Shown one piece after another: positions 19,241 through 27,652 of a stretch of 64,000 nucleotides of DNA (its first letter is position 1; each line of letters begins with the position of its first letter). The notes under the pieces are model-generated. The model saw nothing but the letters and a program-made list of their open reading frames with translations. It did no database searches and was not told the DNA's origin. A program made the position numbers and the translations under genes. Source of the DNA: Neorhizobium sp. (lineage in GTDB: Bacteria; Pseudomonadota; Alphaproteobacteria; Rhizobiales; Rhizobiaceae); the NCBI GenBank assembly GCA_028283725.1, contig JAPWKC010000003.1, positions 248,001 through 312,000 of the forward strand. The letters run 5' to 3'.

Positions 19241-19894
19241 ATGCGTGCCACTTCCTTCATCGCCGGTGCCGCCGCGATCCTTCTGTCCGCCTCCGTTGTT
19301 TCGCAGGCCTCGGCAGCCACGATCATCGAGGAGTGGGGCTCGGTAAAGGTGCCTGCCGCGCCGGAACTCAAGCCTGCGACCCTGGATGCCAAGACGACGG
19401 CGCTTCTGCTTCTCGATTTCAACGGCGCGCAGGATCCGAAGAAGGGCCCCTGCAACACGGATAGCAAGCCGCGCTGCATCGCCTCGCTTCCCAAGGTGAA
19501 GGCGATGCTGGACGCGGCGCGCAAGGCCGGTGTCTATATCGTCTACAGCACCAGCGGCACGGCCGGTCGCGACGATATCGCAACCGCGATCGCGCCTGAG
19601 GCCAGCGATCCGATCGTCACGTCGGGGCCGGACAAGTTCGTCAAGACCGACTTGCAGAAGCTTCTCGACGACAAGGGGATCAAGACGGTGATCGTCACCG
19701 GTACGGCGTCTGAAGGGGCCGTGCTCAACACCGCATCGCATGCCGCCTTCCAGGGGATGAATGTCGTCGTGCCTATCGATGGCATGTCGTCGACCGATCT
19801 CTACGCCGAGCAGTATGTCGCATGGCATTTCACCCATGCGCCGGGTGTTTCGCCCAAGACCACGCTTACCGAGTTTTCCAAGATCAAGTTCTGA
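19241..19894 (+). CDS. exported isochorismatase-fold protein lacking the usual cysteine
   Basis: 217 aa protein with a clear signal peptide (cleavage after SQASA, about residue 25), so predicted periplasmic. The rest is an isochorismatase/cysteine-hydrolase fold: Asp59 in LLLLDFNG, Lys132 in GPDKF, and the strand VIVTGTASEGAVLNTASHA. In most hydrolases of this family the last motif carries the nucleophile Cys; here that position is Ala160. Two other cysteines (Cys71, Cys79) in a short insert could form a disulfide. True isochorismatases also lack the nucleophile, but they are cytoplasmic. The enzyme activity is therefore open. The GAGGAGA site supports the start. Confidence 0.82.
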   Translation: MRATSFIAGAAAILLSASVVSQASAATIIEEWGSVKVPAAPELKPATLDAKTTALLLLDFNGAQDPKKGPCNTDSKPRCIASLPKVKAMLDAARKAGVYIVYSTSGTAGRDDIATAIAPEASDPIVTSGPDKFVKTDLQKLLDDKGIKTVIVTGTASEGAVLNTASHAAFQGMNVVVPIDGMSSTDLYAEQYVAWHFTHAPGVSPKTTLTEFSKIKF

Positions 19895-19969
19895 TCGGGC
19901 TCGTCAATGATCGGGCCGGCCGCCGCATTTGTTGCGCTTATGTCACGGTGCGGCGGCCTGCCCATCCAC

Positions 19970-19983
19970 TTGATCTCGATCAA
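19970..19983 (+). promoter_or_regulatory. FNR/FixK box upstream of ompW
   Basis: TTGATCTCGATCAA matches the FNR/FixK consensus TTGAT-N4-ATCAA at every defined base. Its centre is 75 bp before the ompW start. A class II arrangement (centre at -41.5) would place transcription near 20018 with TATTCC at 20006-20011 as a -10 element. Confidence 0.85.
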
Positions 19984-20051
19984 CTTCAAGCACCCGTGCC
20001 GCGCCTATTCCTCATTCGACCAATTACTGCAGTCGAATAGGGACAGGGTAT

Positions 20052-20747
20052 ATGAACAGGAATGGGGCTCATCATCTCGGATGGATCGTGGCAGCGGGAG
20101 CGCTGATCGGCGCCGGCAGCGCAACGGCTGCCGACCTTGCGCCGGCAAAGGCAGAGCCGGTGCCGGCGGCAACGGAGGGTTTTTCGGCTCAAAGCCCTTG
20201 GCAGATCCGTGTGCGCGGGCTTGGCGTCATTACCCATGACAGCGGCTCGATCGACCAGGCGCCCGGCGCCGGCCTGTCCTATTCGGACACCGTCATTCCG
20301 GAATTCGACGTCAGCTATTTCTTCACCGACAATATCGCCGCCGAACTCATCCTCGGCACGACCTTTGCCCATATCAAGGAAGACAAATCCTTCAACGTGC
20401 CGGTCGGCAAGACATGGCTTCTGCCGCCGACGCTGACCGTTCAGTATCACTTCACCAATTTCGGCAATTTCAGGCCTTATCTCGGCGCCGGCGTGAACTA
20501 TTCGCTGTTCTACAGCACCTCGGAAAAGGCCAATTTCCACAATCTCGATATCGACAACCATTTCGGCGTCGCGCTTCAGGCGGGCTTCGACTACATGCTC
20601 AACGAGCATTGGGGCGTCAATTTCGACGTCAAGAAGATCTTCCTGAAGACGAGCTGGTCGGCAGATCACGACACGCTCGGCCATCTTTCGGGCAAGGCCA
20701 AGCTCGATCCGTGGCTGATCGGCGCCGGCGTGACCTATCGCTTCTGA
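20052..20747 (+). CDS. ompW: outer-membrane protein OmpW
   Basis: 231 aa outer-membrane eight-stranded beta-barrel of the OmpW family, a small hydrophobic channel. A signal peptide ends near SATAAD. Family landmarks are FTDNIAAELILGTTFAH, GKTWLLPPTLTVQYHF and FRPYLGAGVNYSLFY, with a C-terminal aromatic (YRF) recognised by the Bam machinery. In E. coli ompW is controlled by FNR, and here too a perfect FNR/FixK box lies upstream, so induction under low oxygen is likely. It is monocistronic, ending at a strong terminator. Confidence 0.93.
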   Translation: MNRNGAHHLGWIVAAGALIGAGSATAADLAPAKAEPVPAATEGFSAQSPWQIRVRGLGVITHDSGSIDQAPGAGLSYSDTVIPEFDVSYFFTDNIAAELILGTTFAHIKEDKSFNVPVGKTWLLPPTLTVQYHFTNFGNFRPYLGAGVNYSLFYSTSEKANFHNLDIDNHFGVALQAGFDYMLNEHWGVNFDVKKIFLKTSWSADHDTLGHLSGKAKLDPWLIGAGVTYRF

Positions 20748-20769
20748 AGCACCATCCGGAGGCGGACAG

Positions 20770-20804
20770 AGACCGGCACTGCGCGGCGGCAGTGCCGGTC
20801 TTTT
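20770..20804 (+). terminator. intrinsic terminator of ompW
   Basis: Perfect 12-bp stem GACCGGCACTGC (20771-20782) / GCAGTGCCGGTC (20789-20800), 6-nt loop, followed by TTTT. Confidence 0.93.
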
Positions 20805-20863
20805 CGCGTTTTCCGCCTGCGGGGCAGCAGGCTCAGTGCTCCATTCGGTCTCGGGCCGCCGGA

Positions 20864-21079
20864 TCAGGCGTCCTTTGCCCGCCATTCCTGCGGGATGGTG
20901 AAAACCTCGTCGGCGCGGGCATAGCCGCCGTCCTTGACCTCCTCGATCAGCACCATCGTGTGCGGGCGCGCCGCCTCGGTGAAGTAATCGACGAGCATGT
21001 CGGTTACGCGGTGGACGATTTCCTCCTTCTGGGCGCGGGTGAGCGCACCTTGTGGGGTCTTGATATTGACGAAGGGCAT
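20864..21079 (-). CDS. 4-oxalocrotonate tautomerase family protein
   Basis: 71 aa protein of the tautomerase superfamily, which uses the N-terminal proline (exposed after Met removal: MPFVNIK) as a general base. The size and the beta-alpha-beta layout (VNIKTP...LTRAQKEEIVHRVTDMLVDYF...TMVLIEEV) fit. AGGAG lies upstream of the start. It follows an SDR gene by 35 bp on the same strand, probably as a two-gene operon under the divergent LysR. Substrate is unknown. Confidence 0.88.
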   Translation of the reverse strand: MPFVNIKTPQGALTRAQKEEIVHRVTDMLVDYFTEAARPHTMVLIEEVKDGGYARADEVFTIPQEWRAKDA

Positions 21080-21114
21080 TGTTTTTCTCCTGTCTTTGCG
21101 GACATGCGATGCAG

Positions 21115-21855
21115 TCAGATGGCACCGCCATTGGCGCGGATGACCTGTCCGTTCACCCAGCCCGAATCCGGGCCGGCGATGAAGGAGACGACGGCTGCGA
21201 TATCGTCCGGTTGTCCAAGGCGACCCATCGGGATCATTTTGACGATCGTCTGCACCAGTTCTTCCGACTTGCCGGTCATGAACAGCTCGGTCTCGACCGG
21301 GCCGGGGGCCACCGCGTTGACGGTGATCCCGCGGCGGCCAAGCTCCTTGGCGGCGACATGGGTCATCGCCTCGACGGCGGATTTCGTCGCCGCGTAGGCG
21401 CCATAGGCCGGCTGGTACATGCCGACGACGGAGGACGAGAAATTGACGATGCGGCCGCCGTCGCGCAGGCGCTTGCCACCCTCGCGGATGCCGCGGAACG
21501 TGCCAGTGAGGTTGATGTTCACCATCGCCTCGAAATCCTCGTCGGTCATGTCGACAAGCGGCGAGAGCGTCATGACGCCGGCATTGTTGACCAAAATGTC
21601 CGCGCCACCGAATGCGTCATCTGCCGCATCGAACAGGGTGGTGAGACCATCTTTGCTGCCGATATCGGCCTTGACGGCACGTGCCCGGCCGCCGGCTGCC
21701 TCGATGGCCGAGACGACGTCGTCGGCGGCGCCGGCGCTCGATGCATAGTTGACGATGACGGCCACGCCGTCTGCTGCGAGGCGTTTTGCAATGGCAGCGC
21801 CGATGCCTTTCGAAGCGCCGGTGACGATGGCGACACGGTTGGTATTGTCGGTCAT
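21115..21855 (-). CDS. short-chain dehydrogenase/reductase
   Basis: 246 aa classical SDR. TGASKGIG is the NADP(H)-binding turn, NNAG the structural motif, and S...Y-x-x-x-K (YAATK, with SSSVVGMYQPAYGAYAATKSAVE) the catalytic set; the C-terminus has WVNGQVIRANGG. Its closest recognised relatives act on 3-oxoacyl or small ketone substrates. The start at 21855 (MTDNTNRV) is preceded by GGAGA; upstream residues are not protein-like. It is divergent from a LysR gene 95 bp away, the likely regulator, and followed by the tautomerase. Confidence 0.9.
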   Translation of the reverse strand: MTDNTNRVAIVTGASKGIGAAIAKRLAADGVAVIVNYASSAGAADDVVSAIEAAGGRARAVKADIGSKDGLTTLFDAADDAFGGADILVNNAGVMTLSPLVDMTDEDFEAMVNINLTGTFRGIREGGKRLRDGGRIVNFSSSVVGMYQPAYGAYAATKSAVEAMTHVAAKELGRRGITVNAVAPGPVETELFMTGKSEELVQTIVKMIPMGRLGQPDDIAAVVSFIAGPDSGWVNGQVIRANGGAI

Positions 21856-21950
21856 GGTCTTTCTCCTTGTTTGATGGAGAAGAGATAGACCTGCGCTGCA
21901 TTCAGAACAATCGGCGCATAATTGACATAAGAATTCGTTCGTGCTGAACA

Positions 21951-22850
21951 ATGATCATGGATCGTCTTGACCGCATGCAGCTTTTCGTCCGGGTTGTCGA
22001 TCGCCGCAGCTTTTCGGCAGCGGCGGCGGATATGGGGCTTGCGCGCTCCACCGCGACGGAAGCCATCAAGGTTCTGGAGCAGGATGTCGGGGCGCGGCTT
22101 TTGAACCGCACGACCCGGCATGTGACGCCGACGCTCGACGGCGATGCCTTCTACCAGCGGTGCGTCGCGATTCTGGCCGAGGTCGACGAGGCGGAAAACG
22201 TGTTTCGCGATGCCCAGCCGCGTGGGCTCCTGCGTATCGACGCCCACCCGCTGCTCACCCAGAATTTCCTTCTGCCGCATCTCAACGCCTTTCTCGACCG
22301 GCATCCGCTGCTCGACCTGCAGATCGGCCAGGGCGACCGCTATGTGGATCTGGTGCGCGAGGGGGTGGATTGCGTCATCCGGGCGGGGGAGGCGGCCGAT
22401 AGCGGCCTGATCATTCGCCGGCTTGCGACGATCACCGAAGTCACCTGCGCAAGCCCCGCCTATATCGAGCGCCATGGCATGCCGCGCTCGCCGGCAGAGC
22501 TTGAGGGGCACAGGGCCGTCGGCTTCATCTCGTCACGCACGGGGCAGATCATGCCGCTCGAATTCGAGAGCGGCGGGAAGATCGACTATGTCAGCCTGCC
22601 GGCGCGGGTGACGGTCAACAATTCCGATACGATGGCCGAACTGGCGCGGCTTGGCCTCGGCCTCATCCAGGTGCCGCGCTATCGGCTGGTCGAGGATCTG
22701 AAGGCCGGACGGCTCGTCGAGGTGATGCCGGATCATCCGCCGCCGCCGACAGCGCTTTCGGCGCTCTATCCGCAGAACCGGCATCTGGCACCGCGGCTGC
22801 GGGTGTTTCTCGACTGGGCGGCCGGGATTTTTTCACGCGCCGATATATGA
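21951..22850 (+). CDS. LysR-family transcriptional regulator
   Basis: 299 aa LysR-type regulator. The HTH is MDRLDRMQLFVRVVDRRSFSAAAADMGLARSTATEAIKVLEQ, followed by a LysR substrate-binding domain (typical PLEFESGG and TVNNSDTMAELARLGLGLIQVPRY). Two adjacent ATGs (21951 and 21957) are equally possible. It is transcribed away from the SDR/tautomerase pair, the standard arrangement for a LysR regulator and its target. The 95-bp spacer contains AATTGACATAAGAATTC-type AT-rich sequence where the operator should be. Confidence 0.9.
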   Translation: MIMDRLDRMQLFVRVVDRRSFSAAAADMGLARSTATEAIKVLEQDVGARLLNRTTRHVTPTLDGDAFYQRCVAILAEVDEAENVFRDAQPRGLLRIDAHPLLTQNFLLPHLNAFLDRHPLLDLQIGQGDRYVDLVREGVDCVIRAGEAADSGLIIRRLATITEVTCASPAYIERHGMPRSPAELEGHRAVGFISSRTGQIMPLEFESGGKIDYVSLPARVTVNNSDTMAELARLGLGLIQVPRYRLVEDLKAGRLVEVMPDHPPPPTALSALYPQNRHLAPRLRVFLDWAAGIFSRADI

Positions 22851-22865
22851 GGCCGGCATTGGAGA

Positions 22866-22891
22866 GAGCGGGCGCGTTGCCGCCCCCGCTC
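22866..22891. terminator. possible hairpin between convergent genes
   Basis: GAGCGGG (22866-22872) / CCCGCTC (22885-22891), a 7-bp stem with a 12-nt loop between the LysR gene and the convergent epimerase gene. There is no T-tract on either strand. Confidence 0.35.
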
Positions 22892-22911
22892 CTGATGCAT
22901 GCACCGTTCTC

Positions 22912-23802
22912 TCAGCCGCCGAAATAGATCGGCCGGTCGATATCGGTCAGAAGATCAGGGCCGGTGGGTTCCCAGCCGAGTTCGGCTCTGGTCCATGCGT
23001 TCGAGGTCGGATTGTCGATTGCGGCGAAATGCGAGAACCAGGTGAAGTATTCCTGCGCCGCATCACCGGTCTTGCTCGTCACCGGCAGGCCGAGGCGGCG
23101 GCCGATGACCTCTGCGATCGACTTGAAGGATACGCCGATCTCGCTGTTGCCATGATAACGGGCACCGGCCTTGCCCTTTTCCAGCGCCAGCCGGAAGAGG
23201 GTTGCTGCAGACGTGCGGGCAACGCCCGGCCAGCGGTTCTGGCCATCGCCGACATAGGCGGCCTCACCCTTTTCACGGGCAAGATTGATCAGGATCGGAA
23301 TGAAGCCGTGGTCGTTGTCGCCATGGACCGATGGCGGCAGCCGGACGATGCAGGCGCGGGTGCCGCGTTCGACTGCCGCATCGGCGGCCTCTTCGGACAG
23401 GCGCGGGTTGCGGCTGGTCTTCGGGTCCTTGCGCAGGTCCTCGGTCGCGATCTGGCCGCTCACCAGCGCCGTGCCGGAGGTGACGACGAGGGTGCGGTCG
23501 GATCCCGCCAGTACGCCACTCATCGCGTCGATGGCGCGGCGGTCGATCTCGCAATTCTCGACGAATTTCGAGAAGTCATGGATGAAGCCGCAATGAATGA
23601 CGCCGTCGGCATTCTCGGCGCCGCGGCGCAGACTGTCGAGATCTTCCAGATGGCCGCGATGCGGCGCAGCACCGGCCTTTTCAAGAGCGGCGACACCCTG
23701 TTCGCTGCGGGCAAGGCCGGTCACCTGATGACCGGCGCTAAGAAGATCCTGAACGACGGCCGAGCCGACGAAGCCCGTGGCTCCCGTGACGAAGACGCGC
23801 AT
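22912..23802 (-). CDS. NAD-dependent epimerase/dehydratase family protein (extended SDR)
   Basis: 296 aa extended SDR. The Rossmann motif is GATGFVGS at the N-terminus (VFVTGATGFVGSAVVQDLL), followed by a VIHCGF strand in place of the usual hydrophobic AA/H segment. The catalytic serine region (VVTSGTALVSG) is present; a canonical YxxxK is not obvious, so reductase/epimerase activity is uncertain. GAGGA precedes the start. It lies between convergent LysR and divergent AraC genes; AraC starts 209 bp away and could regulate it. Substrate is unknown. Confidence 0.82.
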   Translation of the reverse strand: MRVFVTGATGFVGSAVVQDLLSAGHQVTGLARSEQGVAALEKAGAAPHRGHLEDLDSLRRGAENADGVIHCGFIHDFSKFVENCEIDRRAIDAMSGVLAGSDRTLVVTSGTALVSGQIATEDLRKDPKTSRNPRLSEEAADAAVERGTRACIVRLPPSVHGDNDHGFIPILINLAREKGEAAYVGDGQNRWPGVARTSAATLFRLALEKGKAGARYHGNSEIGVSFKSIAEVIGRRLGLPVTSKTGDAAQEYFTWFSHFAAIDNPTSNAWTRAELGWEPTGPDLLTDIDRPIYFGG

Positions 23803-24011
23803 GATGATGTTCCTCTGTGTCTTGAAGGGCCTGCCGCAATGAACGGAACGCCCTGCCTGCGGATTTCATGTCATCAGATCCGGTGTGCGGACCATTCGTG
23901 CCGGGCCCTCAATCTCTCTCGTCGGGCTCGACTGTCAGGACGATACGCGCTTGGCGTGATACGATCCATGCTGTAACGTCTCTCAAACCTTCGCCATCGT
24001 CCGGATATCTG

Positions 24012-25163
24012 ATGGATTCCCTCTCCGACGTTCTTTCCATGGTCAAGCCGCGGCCGCGCATGCATGCCTCGGGTTTCGAGGCGGGTGGCGAATGGGCTGT
24101 CGATTTCCCGCGACCCTATGGGGTGAAATGCTATGCGGTCGTTTCCGGACAATGCTGGATGCGAATGGAGGGTGTGACCGACTGGGTGAAACTTGTGCCG
24201 GGGGATTGTCTGCTTCTGCCGCGCGGTCGTCCCTTCCTGATGGCAAGCGATCCGAAGGTTACGCCGATCGAGGCTTCCGCGGTGTTTTCGGGCATCCGCG
24301 ACGGCGGACTTGCCGTCATCAACGGTGGCGGCGATTTCTCGCTTGTGGGGAGTATCTTCGAGCTGGAGGGCAGCCATTCGGATGTGCTCCTCAGCGTGCT
24401 TCCGCCTATCGTCCATATCCGTGACGAGGCGGACAAGGCGGTGCTTTGCTGGTCGATGGAGCGCATGCGCGAGGAATTGCGCGAGCGGCGGCCGGGGAGT
24501 TTTCTGGTTTTGCAGCATCTGGCGCAGATGATGCTGGTGCAGGCGCTCAGGATCTTTCTCTCCGATGGGCCGAAAGGTGAGGCGGGGTGGCTGTTTGCGC
24601 TTGCCGACCGGCAGATGGGCGCGGCGATCGATGCCATCCACGAGGATCCGGCGCATCGCTGGACGCTCGCCGACCTCGCCGTGAAGGCCGGCATGTCGCG
24701 CTCGACCTTCGCGCTCAGGTTCAAGCAGATGGTGGGGCTGGCGCCAATGGAATATGTGACGCGCTGGCGCATGCTGCTTGCCGCCGACCGGTTGACCGGC
24801 ACGGAGCAGGCGGTCTCGACGATTGCGGCATCGCTCGGGTACGAATCCGACAGCGCGTTCTCGACCGCCTTCAAGAAGGTGATGGGCGTCTCGCCGCGGC
24901 AATATGCGCGGGACAAAGGCGCAAGGCAGAACGGGCAAGAGGGCGGCCCACGGGCAGGTCGGGACGCGGGCCGGGGTAGGCGCGAGCAAGCTTTGCAAGA
25001 GGGGGGAGACGTGGGCGGCCCACAGGTCATCCAACATGGCATACAGCAGGGCGAGCCACCGGGCGGCCATGTGGGAGGCGAAGTGGGAGGCGGAGCGAAA
25101 CGCAGAGTGGGACGCCAAGAGGCACGAATGCAGGGCGGTGATTTTGCCGATGCAGCGGAATAG
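24012..25163 (+). CDS. AraC-family regulator with an unusual C-terminal tail
   Basis: 383 aa from the ATG at 24012 (MDSLSDVLS). An N-terminal cupin sensor (Cupin_6-like: WAVDFPRPYGVKCYAVVSGQCW...LVPGDCLLLPRGRPFLM) and a double HTH AraC domain (about residues 206-300: WTLADLAVKAGMSRSTFALRFKQMVG ... GVSPRQYARDKG) are canonical. AraC proteins normally end there; about 82 more Gly/Arg/Gln-rich residues follow, with no recognisable domain. The DNA under the tail has a repetitive GTGGGAGGCG texture. The tail may be a run-through after loss of the original stop. The gene is divergent from the epimerase gene. Confidence 0.85.
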   Translation: MDSLSDVLSMVKPRPRMHASGFEAGGEWAVDFPRPYGVKCYAVVSGQCWMRMEGVTDWVKLVPGDCLLLPRGRPFLMASDPKVTPIEASAVFSGIRDGGLAVINGGGDFSLVGSIFELEGSHSDVLLSVLPPIVHIRDEADKAVLCWSMERMREELRERRPGSFLVLQHLAQMMLVQALRIFLSDGPKGEAGWLFALADRQMGAAIDAIHEDPAHRWTLADLAVKAGMSRSTFALRFKQMVGLAPMEYVTRWRMLLAADRLTGTEQAVSTIAASLGYESDSAFSTAFKKVMGVSPRQYARDKGARQNGQEGGPRAGRDAGRGRREQALQEGGDVGGPQVIQHGIQQGEPPGGHVGGEVGGGAKRRVGRQEARMQGGDFADAAE

Positions 25164-25300
25164 GCCGAACGCGGGAGCGGAACGCCGGCGTAGACCATAG
25201 GGATAGGCTTGAGGCATCCTGCGATCAAGCTGCCTCACCATGGCGTGAGTTTCGGTCTCTGGCCATGGGCAAGGCAGCGATCGTGCTTATTTTCAGTTGC

Positions 25301-26383
25301 ATGATCACACGCCGCACCATTTTATCCTCGCTGCCGCTCGCCCTTTCCTTTGCTCCGCTGTCTTTGGCTCGCGCCCAGGAAACGGACGTCAGCCCTCAGT
25401 CCTCTGCGCCACGGGCCAAAATGCCGAGGCCGGTGCCGCAGGCGCCGCCGTCATCCGGCAACGCGCAGCTGAATTTGGTGCTCGATCAGGCGGATGCGCT
25501 CGGCTCCCTCAAGGTCGTGCTCGTGGCACGCCATGGGCACGTGATCGCGCGCCGTGCCTATCATGGCCATCCGCTGGCCGGCTCGAGCAATATCAAGTCG
25601 GCATCGAAATCGATCATCTCCTGCCTTGTCGGCATTGCCATCGATCGGAAACTGCTCGACGGGCCCGACCAGAAGATAGCGCCGATCCTGACGTCAGATC
25701 TGCCGGCCAATCCCGATCCGCGCATGGGAGACATCACCATCGGCAATCTTCTCTCCATGCAGGCGGGCCTAGCGCGCATGTCGGGGCCGAATTACGGGCG
25801 CTGGGTCTCCAGCCGCAACTTCGTGCGGTTCGCGCTTGCCGAACCCTTCGACGGCGAGCCGGGGGGCGAGATGCTCTATTCGACGGCCTCGACGCATCTT
25901 CTCTCGGCGATCCTGACAAAGGTCGGGCGACAGTCGACGCTCGCGCTTTCGCGCGCGTGGCTCGCGCCGATCGAAGGATTTCGCATCGGCGCCTGGGAGC
26001 GCGACCCGCAGGGCATCTATCTCGGCGGCAACCAGATGGCGATGACGGCACAATCGCTGCTTGCCTTCGGTGAACTCTACCGCAATGGCGGCAAGGCCGC
26101 GGATGGAAAGCAGGTCGTGTCTGCCCGATGGATCGAGCAGTCATGGATGCCGCGCACCCATTCCCGCTACACGGGTGACGCCTATGGCTACGGCTGGTTC
26201 ATGCGCGATATCGGCGGGCAGGCCGTCAAGTTCGGCTGGGGCTATGGCGGGCAGATGCTCTATATCGTGCCGTCGCTGGGGCTGACCGTGGTGATGACCT
26301 CGGACGATACGTCGCCTTCCGCCCGAACGGGCTACCGCGATGGCCTGCATGACCTTCTGGGCGCTATCATCGGCGCGGTCTGA
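25301..26383 (+). CDS. exported class C beta-lactamase-like serine hydrolase
   Basis: 360 aa serine hydrolase of the beta-lactamase/esterase (penicillin-binding-protein-like) fold. The N-terminus MITRRTILSSLPLALS looks like a signal peptide with an Arg pair, so a twin-arginine route is possible. The active site SxxK is Ser100-Ala-Ser-Lys103 (NIKSASKSI). A Tyr motif (YST, 193-195) and the GWGYGG segment replace the YxN and KTG boxes. The fold covers esterases, D-aminopeptidases and lactamases; substrate is unknown, and I do not claim antibiotic resistance. An in-frame ATG at 25265 exists but would give a worse signal peptide. Confidence 0.83.
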   Translation: MITRRTILSSLPLALSFAPLSLARAQETDVSPQSSAPRAKMPRPVPQAPPSSGNAQLNLVLDQADALGSLKVVLVARHGHVIARRAYHGHPLAGSSNIKSASKSIISCLVGIAIDRKLLDGPDQKIAPILTSDLPANPDPRMGDITIGNLLSMQAGLARMSGPNYGRWVSSRNFVRFALAEPFDGEPGGEMLYSTASTHLLSAILTKVGRQSTLALSRAWLAPIEGFRIGAWERDPQGIYLGGNQMAMTAQSLLAFGELYRNGGKAADGKQVVSARWIEQSWMPRTHSRYTGDAYGYGWFMRDIGGQAVKFGWGYGGQMLYIVPSLGLTVVMTSDDTSPSARTGYRDGLHDLLGAIIGAV

Positions 26384-26413
26384 CAGGTCTTGCGCGGGAT
26401 CGTCGAACGATCG

Positions 26414-27652
26414 TCAGAACGTGCCCGATATGCGGGTGAAATACTGATTGCCGGAGAAGTTCTGCGCCGGGTCGGTCTCGTTGCGATCGACGCGGCGGTA
26501 TTCCAGTTCCAGCTTGTGGTTCTGCGCAAACTGCCAGGTGAGCGTGCCGGTCAGGCGGCGGGTACGGGTATTGTAGACGTAATAGAGCCAGTCGCTGGAG
26601 GCGAGTTCGTAGACGAGCCTGGCATCGAGCCTGTCGGTCAGTTTCAGGCCGGCAGCCAGTTTCAGCGTGCCGATATATTCACCAAGCGGATCGTCGAGAT
26701 CGGTGACGGCGAAGTCACGGTCATAGCCGACGGCAAGTTGCAGCCGATTGGTCGCCTGCCATTCGAGCGATGCCCTGAGATAGGGGCGGATGTGTTTCAC
26801 ATCCGAGCCGAGCTGGTCGGCGGAAATGCCGGTTATGCCCGCCTCCGCAATCACCGCAACATTCGCGCCGAGTTTGCGGCCATAGGCGATCGAGCCGCGT
26901 AACGACGAGGCGGGGAAACGCAGTAGCGTCATCTGTTCCGATGAGGGAACGAAGGTCTGGCGATAGGCAAGCGTGAAGCCGATCTCGCCCGACAGGGCCG
27001 GGCGGATATGGCTTGCGGTGAGATCGAGTGCCGTGACATCCGCCTCCACCTTGCCGGGAAGAAGCAGATCGGTGGTGAATTTCGCCTTGCCGCGGTTCTT
27101 GTCCTCGACGCTTGCCGTCAGCATGTTCTTGCCGCCGAGGAACTCGCTCGAAAGGCTGGAGGCGAGCGAATAATTCATGTCCGTCGAACGATAGCCGATG
27201 ACCGAGCCGGGGACGGCGATCAGGACATCGCCCGTTGCGTCGCGGCTGATACCGCCCTCGATGGAGAATTCCGTTTTCTCGCCGAGCTTGGTCTTGAAGC
27301 CCAGCGAGGCACCGGTGACGTGTTCGTTGCCGAAGGAATAGTGCTCGACCTGCCGCTCGCGGTGCCACAGGCCGTAAGAGAGCTCTCCGCCTTCCAGATC
27401 GACGCTGCCGCGCAGCTTGGCTTCTTCCTCCAGAAAGGCGCCGCGCAACTGGCTGGTGTCACCGAAAAGATTGGTGTCGTAGCCGCCGCGCAGGGCGTAA
27501 TCGACGGACAGGTTCTTCGTTGCCGGGGAGGCTGCGGCCGGACCATCCTGTTGTGCCGTTGCAAGGTCGGCTGCGATGGCGGGCACGGCCGCTGCCATCA
27601 GCGCCAATGCTGCGATGCAGGCCGAGAGCGGTGAAAGGGACGGGCGCGGCAT
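26414..27652 (-). CDS. outer-membrane beta-barrel protein
   Basis: 412 aa protein with a signal peptide (cleavage near AIAAD), alternating amphipathic strands throughout (for example LSVDYALRGGYDTNLFGD, LRGSVDLEGGELSYGLWH, LKLAAGLKLTDRLDARLVYELASS, HKLELEYRRVDRNE), and a C-terminal Phe (RISGTF), the Bam recognition signature. It resembles the putative beta-barrel porin-2/DUF families of Rhizobiales. Some segments (GYDTNLF) recall exopolysaccharide export or capsule-linked barrels, but I cannot assign a cargo. It is divergent from a small secreted protein gene, and an AT-rich gap lies between them. Confidence 0.8.
   Translation of the reverse strand: MPRPSLSPLSACIAALALMAAAVPAIAADLATAQQDGPAAASPATKNLSVDYALRGGYDTNLFGDTSQLRGAFLEEEAKLRGSVDLEGGELSYGLWHRERQVEHYSFGNEHVTGASLGFKTKLGEKTEFSIEGGISRDATGDVLIAVPGSVIGYRSTDMNYSLASSLSSEFLGGKNMLTASVEDKNRGKAKFTTDLLLPGKVEADVTALDLTASHIRPALSGEIGFTLAYRQTFVPSSEQMTLLRFPASSLRGSIAYGRKLGANVAVIAEAGITGISADQLGSDVKHIRPYLRASLEWQATNRLQLAVGYDRDFAVTDLDDPLGEYIGTLKLAAGLKLTDRLDARLVYELASSDWLYYVYNTRTRRLTGTLTWQFAQNHKLELEYRRVDRNETDPAQNFSGNQYFTRISGTF

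Noticed and set aside
25301..26383. antibiotic resistance beta-lactamase
   Set aside because: SxxK is present, but the other boxes are atypical and the family is dominated by esterases and peptidases; no resistance claim is warranted.
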